Shown here: piece after piece, positions 34,112 to 42,524 of the stretch | How the letters are laid out: each line of letters begins with the position of its first letter | How positions within the stretch are numbered: position 1 is the stretch's first letter | DNA from: Chytridium lagenaria | Lineage: Eukaryota; Chytridiomycota; Chytridiomycetes; Chytridiales; Chytridiaceae | DNA length: 64,000 nt | NCBI GenBank assembly: GCA_025449115.1 | Contig: JAHLKC010000011.1 | Location: 186,001 to 250,000, forward strand | Reading direction: 5' to 3' | Translations under genes and position numbers: made by a program | The notes under the pieces: generated by a model | What the model was told of the DNA's origin: nothing | Databases searched by the model: none | Seen by the model: the letters and a program-made list of their open reading frames with translations, nothing else

Positions 34112-35962
34112 ATGAGCTCTGATGGAATGTCGTTTGATGGGGCATTTAAGCAGGAAAGAGCGGAGGATGGAGAGTGGGTGAGGATGGACACTGAAGGGGT
34201 GGACATCTGTTCCTTCTCATCCACATCGAATAGCCACACTACAGAGGTCTCTCTAGAAGAGACTTACGAGGGGTTGGTTCGCGATGGTTGGGATGTTGCG
34301 TCATCATTAGTGGGAGGGAAGAAGCGGTTGATGAGGAGCCTGAGGAGGCAGGGTATCCTGGAGGAGGGAGAAACGATAACAGCGATTGTCGCAGTGGATC
34401 ACTCGATGGACACCTTTGCACTCCTCTCTATGGCTGCCCAACTTCTAACGGAAGGCTCCGTTAATCGTCCGCTGGATTTTGAACTCCTGCTGTGGTGCAT
34501 CGACGTTGCGGGTATCCAATGGCTTGAGCCGGAGGTAAACGTAATGACGATGTACAAGCCAGCATCTCGAAAGGTTCGACCAGTTGGAACGCCGCTACCT
34601 GGAGGGGTGGCTCCTACGTCTTGGGGTGGAGAGCTAGAAGAGGATGTCTTGAAGAGGCGAAGGGAGGGAATGACTGAGGAACGCGTCAACATTCTTTGCA
34701 GTGAAGCTGGTTGGCTTCAGCCCAGAGAACTTGATGCTCTCAAGGCCATGCTGCGTGAGGAAAGTGAAGCATTCTCGTTCAATCTTGCGGATAGGGGAAG
34801 GGTGAAAGCGGATGTTTGCGAGCCGGTCAAGGTCCATACGGTACCCCATTCACCATGGAAATACAGACCCCGCAAGATCCCGTATGCGCAGCTTGAGAAG
34901 TTGGTCTCGTTCCTCAAAGAGAAACTCGAGGCCGGCATCATGGAGCCGTGCTTTGGATCTTACGCAGCGAATTTCTTTGTGGTGCCGAAGAAAGACGGTG
35001 GCATCCGCATGATACAAGATCTTCAACCCCTCAATGCAGTCACAATTCGGGATGCGGGGGTTCCACCCAGAGTAGAAGGAATAGTCAATGCGTATTCGGG
35101 GCTTTACATGGTGTCGCCTTTGGATTGCCACTCCTTTTACGACCAGTTTATTCTGGAGGTGGAGAGCCGCGACTTAACGGCTATCGCGACGCCATTAGGC
35201 CTTATGCGCATGGTCACCTTGCCGATGGGATGGACAAACTCAGTTCCGGTCGCGCAGCGGGGATCTGTAAAAATCCTTCAGCCATTTATACCGAAGGACG
35301 TCGAACCTTACCTCGATGATTACGTTGTCAAGGGCCCAAAAGCAGCAGACGCTGATCATTCGGAGACCTGTATTGGTATTCGCCGTTTTGTTCAAGATCA
35401 TCTGGACGTTTTGCGTGGAATTCTTCGGCGTATTCGAGCATCAGGAGTCACTCTTTCGGGTTTGAAGTCGAGGTTTTTCGCGGAGGCGTGTGAGGTTCTT
35501 GGTCACTGGGTTAGCCGACTAGGTCGTCAACCAAGCCCGTCTAAGGCAGTCAAACTCGCAAAGTGGGGTAATCTCAACTCGGTTCAAGAAGTACGCGCGT
35601 TTCTTGGGCTCGCCACATTCTTTAGACGATACATCCCGCACTTCGCTTTGCGGGCTGATGCGCTCTATAGAATGCTCAGGAAAGGCGTGAAGTTTACGAC
35701 AGAGGTTTGGGAGCTGGTGCAGGAGGCAAAGGCGGATTTGGCTGGGTCTCTGGCTGCACAACCGGTACTGAGAGCAATTGACTACAGTGATGGGGCCGGG
35801 AGGATATACTTAGCTGTGGATGCTTCGCCTCTGGGTTGGGGTGCGTGGGTAGGGCAGGAGGGCAAGGCGGGGGGAGAAACGCGGTGTCATTCTTTTCAGG
35901 AAGGTTTAATGACACGGAAAAGCTATACGATCAACCGAAGAGGGAGGTTTTGGGTACCTTGA
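34112..35962 (+). CDS. pol: Retrotransposon reverse transcriptase and RNase H N-terminus
   Basis: From the first ATG (MSSDGMSFDGAFKQERAEDG) an N-terminal region precedes the RT core. Motifs: KYRPRKIPYAQLEKLVSFLK, ANFFVVPKKDGGIRMIQDLQ (fingers), PLDCHSFYDQFILEVESRD (motif A Asp), LPMGWTNSVPVAQ (motif B) and YLDD at 35309-35320 (motif C), then GHWVSRLGRQPSPSKAVKLA and RAFLGLATFFRRYIPHFAL (thumb/connection). RNase H begins at YLAVDASPLGWGAWVGQ with its first catalytic Asp. The frame is lost at a run of six G (35869-35874) and RNase H continues in the -1 frame. The wording is typical of fungal Ty3/Gypsy elements. Confidence 0.9.
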   Translation: MSSDGMSFDGAFKQERAEDGEWVRMDTEGVDICSFSSTSNSHTTEVSLEETYEGLVRDGWDVASSLVGGKKRLMRSLRRQGILEEGETITAIVAVDHSMDTFALLSMAAQLLTEGSVNRPLDFELLLWCIDVAGIQWLEPEVNVMTMYKPASRKVRPVGTPLPGGVAPTSWGGELEEDVLKRRREGMTEERVNILCSEAGWLQPRELDALKAMLREESEAFSFNLADRGRVKADVCEPVKVHTVPHSPWKYRPRKIPYAQLEKLVSFLKEKLEAGIMEPCFGSYAANFFVVPKKDGGIRMIQDLQPLNAVTIRDAGVPPRVEGIVNAYSGLYMVSPLDCHSFYDQFILEVESRDLTAIATPLGLMRMVTLPMGWTNSVPVAQRGSVKILQPFIPKDVEPYLDDYVVKGPKAADADHSETCIGIRRFVQDHLDVLRGILRRIRASGVTLSGLKSRFFAEACEVLGHWVSRLGRQPSPSKAVKLAKWGNLNSVQEVRAFLGLATFFRRYIPHFALRADALYRMLRKGVKFTTEVWELVQEAKADLAGSLAAQPVLRAIDYSDGAGRIYLAVDASPLGWGAWVGQEGKAGGETRCHSFQEGLMTRKSYTINRRGRFWVP

Positions 35963-37752
35963 GGGGGTTGAAGGCGGCCCATCAATATGTTTGGGGAGCA
36001 GACTTCGTGCTGGAAACGGATGCAAAGGCTCTTCTAGGATCCTTAAACCATGTTGAGACTTTGGATGCCACGCAGCAACGCTGGCTTCTAGCTATTCGGT
36101 CGTACCACGCCACGGTGCGCCATGTGAGCGGGAAAGCAAACGTTGTTGCCGACACTCTAAGTCGCCACAATCTCGAACGAGGCTCATCCGACGATGGGGA
36201 AGCGGTGGAGGAACACGTTGACCGGGTCCTGGGTTTGGAACTGGTTCATCAACACCCCGTTTCTGTCATGAGTTGGAACGTCAACTCTACTCGCAATGCA
36301 GCAAAGAAGACACCCGGGTTTTCGAGTCTGGTTCTGGCCTATGACGTGATCCTCCTTCAAGAAACGCGTCAAGGAAGGTGTTCTTTTACCACCATCAAAG
36401 GTTTTGACTTCTCAACTTCACACGACGCATTCTGGATTGACTTTCCGGTCCAAGGTGGTGTGGGGTGGGGACGGAACGGTGTAGCTATTGTGGTTAGGAA
36501 AGGACTTTTTGGTGATGAGGAGGGGGTGACGAGGGTGTGCTTTGATGGGTGGTCTGTCGAGGACATGGAAGGACGATACCTCGAGGTTCACTTCAGAGAT
36601 ATAGTGCTCATTTCAGTATACTTCCCGGCAGCGGGAAGAGGTCGTGACCACCGGATTCCATACAAGATGGCGTTCTCTCGTGCAGCATCGGCCCGATTCG
36701 ACGATTTGGAGCGCCAGGGAAAGACGCTAGTGATGGGTTGTGACTGGAATGTGTCCCAGACAAGCCTGGACGTTCATCGATCCGCACTGGATCTCATTAA
36801 TTCGGGATTTCGGGAGGAGGAGCGTGACTGGTTGGCACAACTGTGCTCACGCTTCACAGATGCTTTTCGGTCCCTGCATCCACGCGAGGTCTCGTACACC
36901 ACGTGGTGGCATAATGATCGTCGCGGTAACGTGGGGTTCCGGTTTGATGGAGTACTGGTTTCTAGAGGGGTACACGTGCTGTCGGCGGTCCATCTAAGGG
37001 ATGTTTGGGGGTCAGACCACATTCCAGTAGTGGCGGAGGTTTCCTTGGGGAAAGAGGCGGGGGTCTTTGTAGGGGTGGATAAGGTAGAAGAACCGCGGGT
37101 GGTGCTTCCCTGTCTCCAAGAGGCGATGGTGATGGAGGGACTGGACGTTGGTACGCGTCTGGGGCAAGTATTTTGGTTTCTCTGGACGGGTTCGGTACCG
37201 CCGAACGTGACGGGTCAATCTAAGTCGAGGGTGAAACGCCAGGCGTCGCTTTATTTCATAGCGGATAAGAAGCTGTTTCGGTACTCGTCTCGACATGGAG
37301 GGAACCCGTTGAGGGTTGTAGCGTCGGAGGAATGGCAGCGAGAGGTTGTACGTCAAGCGCATGAGGGGTTTGGAGGTGGCCACCGCAGTGTCTTTGGCAC
37401 GGGCCAAAAGATACAGCGGAAATACTTTTGGGCCAACATGTGGTCAGACATACGGAGTTTCATCCGCACATGCGACGCGTGTCAACGTCAAAATCCGGTA
37501 CGATACATGGAGAAACTGGAGGAGCAGGAGGGGCGGTTAACAACGCTGTTTGGCACTTGGCACGTGGACCTAGTCACGATGGAAGGAACCAAGAGATACT
37601 TGGCTCTTTTTATTGACGAGGTCTCAGGCTGGGTGGAAGGAGTGTTGTTGACGCGAAAAACTGGCTGCCCCGATTGTGAAGGCGATGGAGAGGGAAGTCT
37701 TTTCGCGGTTCGGGGTCCCGCAATTGGTTATTATAGATGGGGGAGAGCTTGA
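35836..37752 (+). CDS. pol: Fused RNase H - EEP endonuclease - integrase zinc domain
   Basis: This is one uninterrupted frame. It takes over from the RT frame after the G run near 35870. It supplies the rest of RNase H (NDTEKLYDQPKREVLGTLRG with the catalytic Glu; FVLETDAKALLGSLNH with an Asp; KANVVADTLSRH with the last Asp) to about 36175. After a 30-residue acidic linker comes the EEP domain (36265-37050). After a 70-residue linker follows the integrase H-H-C-C domain (His at 37360 and 37381, Cys at 37471 and 37480, in RQAHEGFGGGHRSVF and IRTCDACQRQNP). The integrase core then begins with GTWHVDLV, whose Asp is at 37567. The frame breaks at AAAAA (37656-37660). Its nominal start is only where the frame opens, not a real initiation codon. 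Confidence 0.9.
   Translation: MGCVGRAGGQGGGRNAVSFFSGRFNDTEKLYDQPKREVLGTLRGLKAAHQYVWGADFVLETDAKALLGSLNHVETLDATQQRWLLAIRSYHATVRHVSGKANVVADTLSRHNLERGSSDDGEAVEEHVDRVLGLELVHQHPVSVMSWNVNSTRNAAKKTPGFSSLVLAYDVILLQETRQGRCSFTTIKGFDFSTSHDAFWIDFPVQGGVGWGRNGVAIVVRKGLFGDEEGVTRVCFDGWSVEDMEGRYLEVHFRDIVLISVYFPAAGRGRDHRIPYKMAFSRAASARFDDLERQGKTLVMGCDWNVSQTSLDVHRSALDLINSGFREEERDWLAQLCSRFTDAFRSLHPREVSYTTWWHNDRRGNVGFRFDGVLVSRGVHVLSAVHLRDVWGSDHIPVVAEVSLGKEAGVFVGVDKVEEPRVVLPCLQEAMVMEGLDVGTRLGQVFWFLWTGSVPPNVTGQSKSRVKRQASLYFIADKKLFRYSSRHGGNPLRVVASEEWQREVVRQAHEGFGGGHRSVFGTGQKIQRKYFWANMWSDIRSFIRTCDACQRQNPVRYMEKLEEQEGRLTTLFGTWHVDLVTMEGTKRYLALFIDEVSGWVEGVLLTRKTGCPDCEGDGEGSLFAVRGPAIGYYRWGRA
36265..37050 (+). other. EEP (APE-like) endonuclease domain inside pol
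   Basis: About 262 residues carry the whole motif set of the exonuclease III/APE/L1-endonuclease fold in order: VMSWNVNS (Asn at 36277), ILLQETRQG (Glu at 36361), NGVAIVVRK, LISVYFPAAG (Tyr at 36619), LVMGCDWNVS (Asp 36742, Asn 36748), VGFRFDGVLVSRGV (Asp 36946) and VWGSDHIPVVAEVSL (Asp 37015, His 37018). No catalytic residue is missing and no stop or frame change interrupts it. The SDHxPV ending and WNVN start resemble the APE nucleases of non-LTR retrotransposons more than the host EEP gene at 12320. In this place it would be released or kept within the Pol polyprotein next to integrase. Nuclease action on DNA is inferred from the motifs; phosphatase action cannot be excluded. Confidence 0.9.
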
Positions 37753-38507
37753 CGGGGGTGAGCTTCGCGAAGCAGCTTCAAGAATGGGTTACGACGTGGA
37801 GGTGACCATGGCTTATGGTCAGCAGGCGAATGGGTTGGTGGAGAGGGTGAATGTCCCAATTGTAGAGGCACTCGCCAAAGCCTGTGAGGGCCGTCACCAG
37901 TCTTATCACCTGCACCTCCATGCCGCCCTGTGGGCTGCGCGTATCACCGTCAGGCGCACAACGATGTACAAGCCTTACGAGTTGTGTTTTGGACAGGAAC
38001 CGGTCTTGCCAGTCGAGTTTGTCATTGAGTCTTTTGCTATCATTCAGTGGAGGCGGATGTCGACAGTGGAGCTGTTGGCAGCGCGTATTCGAATGATTCA
38101 GAGACGAGACTACGATATCGTCACGGCAAAGCACCGCATCCAGGAGGCACGTAAGAAAAGGGCCGAGCAGTTTAACAAGGAACATCGCATCAGGCCGTCG
38201 TCAGAAGTAATTGAGGAAGGGGATCTTGTAGTCGTAAGGGACTCCGCTCTCGACCAGCAGATGGGGAGGAAGCTCAGGTGGCGATACTATGGGCCATTCT
38301 GGGTTCGAGAGAAGGGACTTAACGCCTATTGGTTGGCAGAGATGGACGGCGCGCACATCAGCAAGGGCAGTGCAAGGTGCGCGGGTTCGGCTTTATCGAA
38401 GAAGGGATGACGAGGAGGGGGTGTTTCCTGTGGCGTTGTTGGATGAGGAAGAGGATGAGCGCGACGAAGAGGTGGCTGCGGAGTACATCGGTCTCTCTCT
38501 TTGGTGA
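37676..38507 (+). CDS. pol: Retrotransposon integrase core and C-terminal domain
   Basis: The integrase continues from the previous frame after a +1 change at an A run (37656-37660). The core supplies VFSRFGVPQLVIIDGG (second catalytic Asp at 37736) and QQANGLVERVNVP (catalytic Glu at 37841), about 35 residues apart as in D,D35E integrases; the first Asp is at 37567. The C-terminal part has basic helices (HRIQEARKKRAEQFNKEHRI) and a GPY/F-like module RWRYYGPFWVREKGLNAYWL near 38280-38335. The first frame stops at 38410, but a further frame encodes VQGARVRLYRRRDDEEG and a very acidic tail to 38507, probably the true end after one more single-base break. No chromodomain was recognised. Confidence 0.85.
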
Positions 38508-38723
38508 TATCGCGCCAAACGATCATTAAGTTACGGCACTTTAGACAGCCGCGAAAGCCCTAGGCGAGCCTGAGCGATATACGGGTCCCCAGCTACCGTC
38601 GTGGTTTGGGGTTAAAACATTAGCGTCTCTGAATAGTAGGAGAGGCCTGAGTGCGGTCACGGAAGCACTTCTTCTGGTGGGGTATCCAATGAGGGCATTG
38701 GACCTGAGGGTGGGTTCATCAGT
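38508..38723 (+). other. Noncoding tail before the 3' LTR
   Basis: No coding sequence is seen. A polypurine tract is expected here for plus-strand priming. The only candidate is GAGGGTGGG at 38706-38714, nine bases short of the LTR, so the tract is weak or displaced. Confidence 0.5.
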
Positions 38724-39210
38724 TGTGGTAGTATGAGTGGGTTTAGTGGAGGGACGTGTCAAAATGTGGTGGGAACGTGACGCGTTTGTATCCCGTCATC
38801 ACGTCTGATGACGGGATGAGCCGACGCTCATTTTCTCCCTTATATTTGACGCGTTTTTGTGTCTTTACGAGCTTTTTCTTTTCTTATGCCCCGTTTTCTT
38901 TCCTTTTTCTTTTACCCTGTAGCGTATTCACGCGTCTTACGCTCTCTTACTGGTGTTGCGGGGAGGGGAAGGGTGTCTTTCTTTTACCTTGTAGTACGTT
39001 TGCGCATTTTGTGCCTGGAGAGAGGACTGGACAGGAGGAAGACACGGTTTTCGTCTTACCATGAAGCTTAAAGACGGTGGTGGTGTCTTTGTTGAGGCTG
39101 GACGTGGCAGGGAAGGGAGGTGGTGGTCTTTGTAGGGAGGAAGTTAGAACAATAAAGCACAAAGTTGGGCTCCAAACTAGCAACTTACCTAGTGAAGCCA
39201 GACGACCACA
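38724..39210 (+). repeat. 3' LTR
   Basis: This 487-base copy is like the 5' LTR apart from one additional C near 38793 and seven additional bases (GGGAGGA) near 39134. It is followed directly by the CATC target duplication. Confidence 0.95.
38792..38815. promoter_or_regulatory. LTR palindrome, 3' LTR copy
   Basis: CCCGTCATCA and TGATGACGGG form a ten-bp perfect inverted repeat around CGTC. It is the complete form of the element at 29778-29799. Confidence 0.45.
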
Positions 39211-39214
39211 CATC
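39211..39214. repeat. Target-site duplication, right copy
   Basis: CATC directly follows the 3' LTR and matches the four bases before the 5' LTR at 29706-29709. Confidence 0.75.
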
Positions 39215-39246
39215 ACCCTGGGATCCTAATCCCCAACAAATAACCT

Positions 39247-39400
39247 TGAATGTCACATGGTCACCCACATCAAAGAGAAACCGTATAAATGCCAAGATTA
39301 CCCCATCAGGTTTAGTCGCAAAGACGCGATGAGACAATATTTGAAGATGGGGAGATGTAAGCGGAAAGTCGAGGAGCTGGGGATGGGATTACAGAGGGGG
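39247..39400 (+). pseudogene. Zinc-finger paralogue, 3' part after the retrotransposon
   Basis: The sequence continues the split gene: LECHMVTHIKEKPYKC, then QDYPIRFSRKDAMRQYLKMG. It aligns with the last exon of the gene at 25761 (LERHMVTHYKEKPHKC; PDCDIRFSRKDAMRRHLKM). The second Cys of finger 2 is Tyr and the first His is Tyr, so the finger cannot bind zinc normally. At the intron end the copy has ATAACCTTGAA where the intact gene has an AG acceptor. The exact 3' end of the gene is unclear. Confidence 0.7.
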
Positions 39401-39477
39401 TGGAGCATACCGTTGTGCGGAGCTTCCATCACAATTAAAAAAATAATTCATAAAACATCATTTGATTGGAAGACTAT

Positions 39478-40710
39478 ATGGTCTCACAGGAGACGGATGA
39501 CGGTGTCCAGCATGAGCCTTTTAGGCAAAGCTTTACACGGTGAGTCTGTTGTGAATATTTGGTTTGCCATACTCATTGAACCTACTGAAGCAACCGGGGA
39601 CGGCGGAAGCATTTACTCCAAGAACCTGTTAAAGATGCCACACCTTTAGAGTTGACTAGGGTGCATGAAGAGTTGAGGATAAGAAACCAGCATTTGACGT
39701 CGTTATTAATGGATGCAGAAAAGGAGAGGGTGAGGATGGGGAGGGAGTTAGCAGTTTTGAAGCATGCCATGTGGAGTGGTGACGATAAAAACGAGGAAGT
39801 GGAGGTGAGGAAACCATGCTAGAGAGTTGTTGATAACATTAATTTTCGATCGGTCAGCCATCACCCCAAAGCCAACTACCACAACCACCAACAGTGTAAA
39901 AGACTCAACCCATCACTTGTTGACTCTTCTTGAGACCCGTGACGCAACCATCACCTCACTATCACAAACCGTTCAAGATCTCCGTCTTGAAAATGCTACT
40001 CTACGAGACAGGGGACGAATACTGGAGGATGAGGCGCGGAGTCTTAAGATGGAGGTGGAAGCGCTGCGTGGAGTGAATGACCCCAGCCTTGCACGTGTAG
40101 CCAAAGCAGTGTACGCCGGTGACGACAGTGGTGATTCTACTGGACAGAAGATGGATTCGGCTTCTTTTACTGTGCATGCACACCTGGATAATCATTCTCA
40201 ACTTGGTCATCCAGATGCAGACACTTCTTCACTACTACATAGCAGCAGATCTCCTTCGCCCACAACCCGTATCTCAGCAGCCTACGTCGACTCATCGAAA
40301 AAGTTTATTGTCACAGAACCTGCCGCCATAACCCTTCCTGAACCTACCGAATCTATCCGCTGGTTGAATGTGGACAGAAATCCTCCCTCCACCTCCCGTC
40401 AATCGAGATCAAAACCATACATCAACCCATCTCACGATAGACCCTCTCTATCATTATCTACAAGACCTTCACCACCAAAACCGCCCATTCTCCCTTCCCA
40501 TCTCCTCTCAGCGCTCTCCCCAACCCATCCACTCAATCCAACCTCTCCTCCAATTCCCGCGTCCACGCCCTCGAAATGGAGCGAGATGGGCTCGAAGAGG
40601 AATTGTTACAGCGTTATGCCGAGATAAGGAGGATTGAGGCCTGGTACCAGGATGAGTTGGAAAGACGGGATCGCGAATTGGAGCTGGTGAGGATCGGAAA
40701 ATGCAATTGA
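39478..40710 (+). CDS. Coiled-coil protein, family unknown
   Basis: A plausible start MVSQETDDGVQHEPFRQSF is followed by a GTGAGT donor near 39541. Next comes a coiled coil (LELTRVHEELRIRNQHL, then MDAEKERVRMGRELAVLKH, about 39640-39800), a GTGAGG donor near 39806, and a second coiled coil (TITSLSQTVQDLRLENATLR; about 39910-40080). A Ser/Pro-rich linker follows (to about 40560), then a third coiled coil (MERDGLEEELLQRYAEIRRI; AWYQDELERRDRELEL) ending at 40708-40710. A frame change is needed near 40560. The gene starts right behind the zinc-finger remnant, so its promoter lies in or after that remnant, close to the 3' LTR. A structural or tethering role is only a guess. Confidence 0.5.
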
Positions 40711-40983
40711 AAGAGTTGCTTCGCCTGTCAGGAAAGAAGGGTCTGGTCATGAACGCAAGTAAATATGGTGCCATCTTATCGTGAAAAAAAAACGTATATA
40801 TATTTTTTGATACCAGGATATAATAATATTGGGGGTGGATGCGAGTTTGAGCAAAATGCTCTATTGTTAAAAAATAGCACAAACGTGAACTTTCTTTCCA
40901 CTTTGCTCCAATGCCATTTTCTTCTACAGCGTCCAATGCTATCTCTTTAATGTTTCTTTATCTTTAACTCCTGTCAGGAATCA

Positions 40984-41415
40984 TCAATCGGTTTTGCAAG
41001 CCACGGGAGTAGCCCTGAAATAAATGCCCCGTTCGCTAAGGTGTTCGATACAGTTGTTGATGAGAGCTTCAGGATATACATATGTCAGCACTTGAATTAA
41101 ACAAGAAAATAAAAAAACAATAATGAAAAAATATGAAAAAGGCTCGAAATCAATTACCAACGTAGACGATGAGGATGTTCCGAGAGATGTTGATGGTTGT
41201 GAAGAAAGTCCGGGAAGACTCGATAGTGGGACTGAAGAAGACAACCCTGGTATTGAACTTGTCCGTAACGATACAAACGGAGCCTCCGCAATGCCATAAG
41301 ATGAGAGGCTTGGTGACGATGAGACCGTAGTAAAGTTCAGACGAACTGCCACCGGTGTTGGCCATGCAGATGATCTAACAGAGCGAGATGCTTGAGCGCA
41401 TCGTTGAGCCAGCAT
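40984..41415 (-). CDS. Small hypothetical protein
   Basis: Two exons are likely. The first (from MANTGGSSSELYYGLIVTKP at 41365, or from an upstream ATG at 41415 in another frame) encodes hydrophobic strands (LILWHCGGSVCIVTDKF; TINISRNILIVYV) and ends at about 41155. An AT-rich intron runs to an AG near 41092. Exon 2 encodes TYVYPEALINNCIEHLSERG to the stop at 40984. The alternation of strands and the short length suggest a compact globular domain, but I do not recognise the family. The gene is head-to-head with the one at 41480, so the two may share the promoter region 41416-41479. Confidence 0.5.
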   Translation of the reverse strand: MLAQRCAQASRSVRSSAWPTPVAVRLNFTTVSSSPSLSSYGIAEAPFVSLRTSSIPGLSSSVPLSSLPGLSSQPSTSLGTSSSSTLVIDFEPFSYFFIIVFLFSCLIQVLTYVYPEALINNCIEHLSERGIYFRATPVACKTD

Positions 41416-41479
41416 GTTGACTTTTTCTTTTTTGTGACGTTTTTGAAAGATTTGTTCTGGGAAAAGAGCAAAACGATGG

Positions 41480-42303
41480 ATGAAGGCAAATCATCAACGG
41501 CTTTCGCTCACCGATGCGGTGCAGCAGGCCAACGTCATTTTGAGAAAGTATAGGATGCCAGAGTTGGATTTGGAAAGACCCGGTTTAACACCGTATCCGG
41601 CTTGGGCTTTGACAGGCGCATGTAAGTTTTTTTGCGACGACGTTTTCAACCCATCTTTTCCGGTCACCTCCTTTTTTTTTAATACACAGAAAACGCATTC
41701 TAATTTGATTCATTATGTGGTACACTATGGTCAATGAATGTTGTTTATAGTGGTCATCTCGTCTTTTCCCTCGCTGGCAAGGAAACCGGGTTGGCCTGGA
41801 ATCTTTCCTCTTCTGGGTTTTGCTGGAGCTTATGCTGCTACTGGGTGAGTGTTGTTGTCTGAAGTTCTGTTTGCAAAATTACGAAGCTGTCGATATGAAT
41901 GTTGCATACTTTGTTTTTTATTGTTCGATAAAGTTTAACATTACTACTTTAGCTACGTCTGCACTATCGACAGTGATCAGGGAGCATCCACTGGCACAGG
42001 TACAGTTTCTGTAATTTCCTCATTTTTTTTTTGGCTGCTTCACCCCCGCCTCTTTATGGTCACCTTGTCCGATTAAACAATCCTCCACTTTATAATATCC
42101 TCCACTTTTGATTAAAACTTAACTTTTTGTAATGTTGTCAATATGAAAGCATGGGGAATAACGTACATGTTCCTGTGCTCCGGCTCTACTTTTCAATCGC
42201 GTCGTCCTGGCCCTATCGGATGACCATCTCAGTTCTCGGCGTTACAGCGGCATACGCGCGGGAATTTTGGATGGATTGTTGGGCTGAGGTGGCTATCCCT
42301 TGA
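41480..42303 (+). CDS. Small membrane protein, Aim19-like
   Basis: Four exons are likely. Exon 1 (MKANHQRLSLTDAVQQANVI) ends near 41622 at GTAAGT. Exon 2 near 41751-41845 encodes SSFPSLARKPGWPGIFPLLG with FAGAYAATG, exon 3 near 41953-42000 encodes VCTIDSDQGASTGT, and the last exon from about 42150 encodes AWGITYMFLCSGSTFQSRRP followed by SVLGVTAAYAREFWMD and a stop at 42301-42303. The three hydrophobic segments and the G-S/T-A-T-AW ... RPGP pattern recall the Aim19 family of fungal mitochondrial membrane proteins. That family call is tentative. A frame change is needed near 42215. Confidence 0.5.
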
Positions 42304-42524
42304 TGATGTTTTGATAAGTCACTGTTTTTTTCGTCGCCTTCGTATAGTAACTTCGTATACCCCAATAAAAAATAGAAAATTAGATATACATAGGGATGAC
42401 CTCGTGAGCTTGTGACGTCTCCCAAGGGTGACTTTGAAAGAAAAAGGAGAAAATATAGAAGTTAATACTGTGGGCATTCGCAGGGTTCAAAGAAAAATAT
42501 CTTCTTTCTGTATGCTACAAAAAT

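Larger units (their letters stand above)
29710..39210 (+). mobile_element. Ty3/Gypsy-type LTR retrotransposon with an internal EEP nuclease
   Basis: The 9.5-kb element has near-identical LTRs (479 and 487 bases) with TGTGG...CCACA ends, a 4-5 base target duplication and a tRNA primer-binding site. Its coding order is Gag with CCHC knuckle, aspartic protease, reverse transcriptase, RNase H, EEP (APE-like) endonuclease, integrase zinc domain, integrase core and a GPY/F-like C-terminus. Protease-RT-RNase H-integrase order defines Ty3/Gypsy; the nuclease insertion is not part of any described clade I know. It sits in an intron of a zinc-finger paralogue in the same orientation. Six or so single-base frame breaks interrupt the coding region even though the LTRs show no substitutions. 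No purine tract directly abuts the 3' LTR; the nearest candidate is GAGGGTGGG at 38706-38714. Confidence 0.95.

Noticed and set aside
35836..35962. Claim of programmed -1 frameshifting in RNase H at the G run
   Set aside because: Kept only as an alternative. The same kind of break occurs at homopolymers in host genes where no programmed shift is expected, and a shift within RNase H is not a known expression strategy.
36265..37050. The EEP domain as an unrelated host gene nested in the transposon
   Set aside because: It lacks its own start, stop and promoter and shares a continuous frame with RNase H and the integrase zinc domain.
37012..37407. 131-codon minus-strand open frame opposite the EEP-integrase linker
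   Set aside because: It is basic, low in complexity and antisense to a strongly supported frame.
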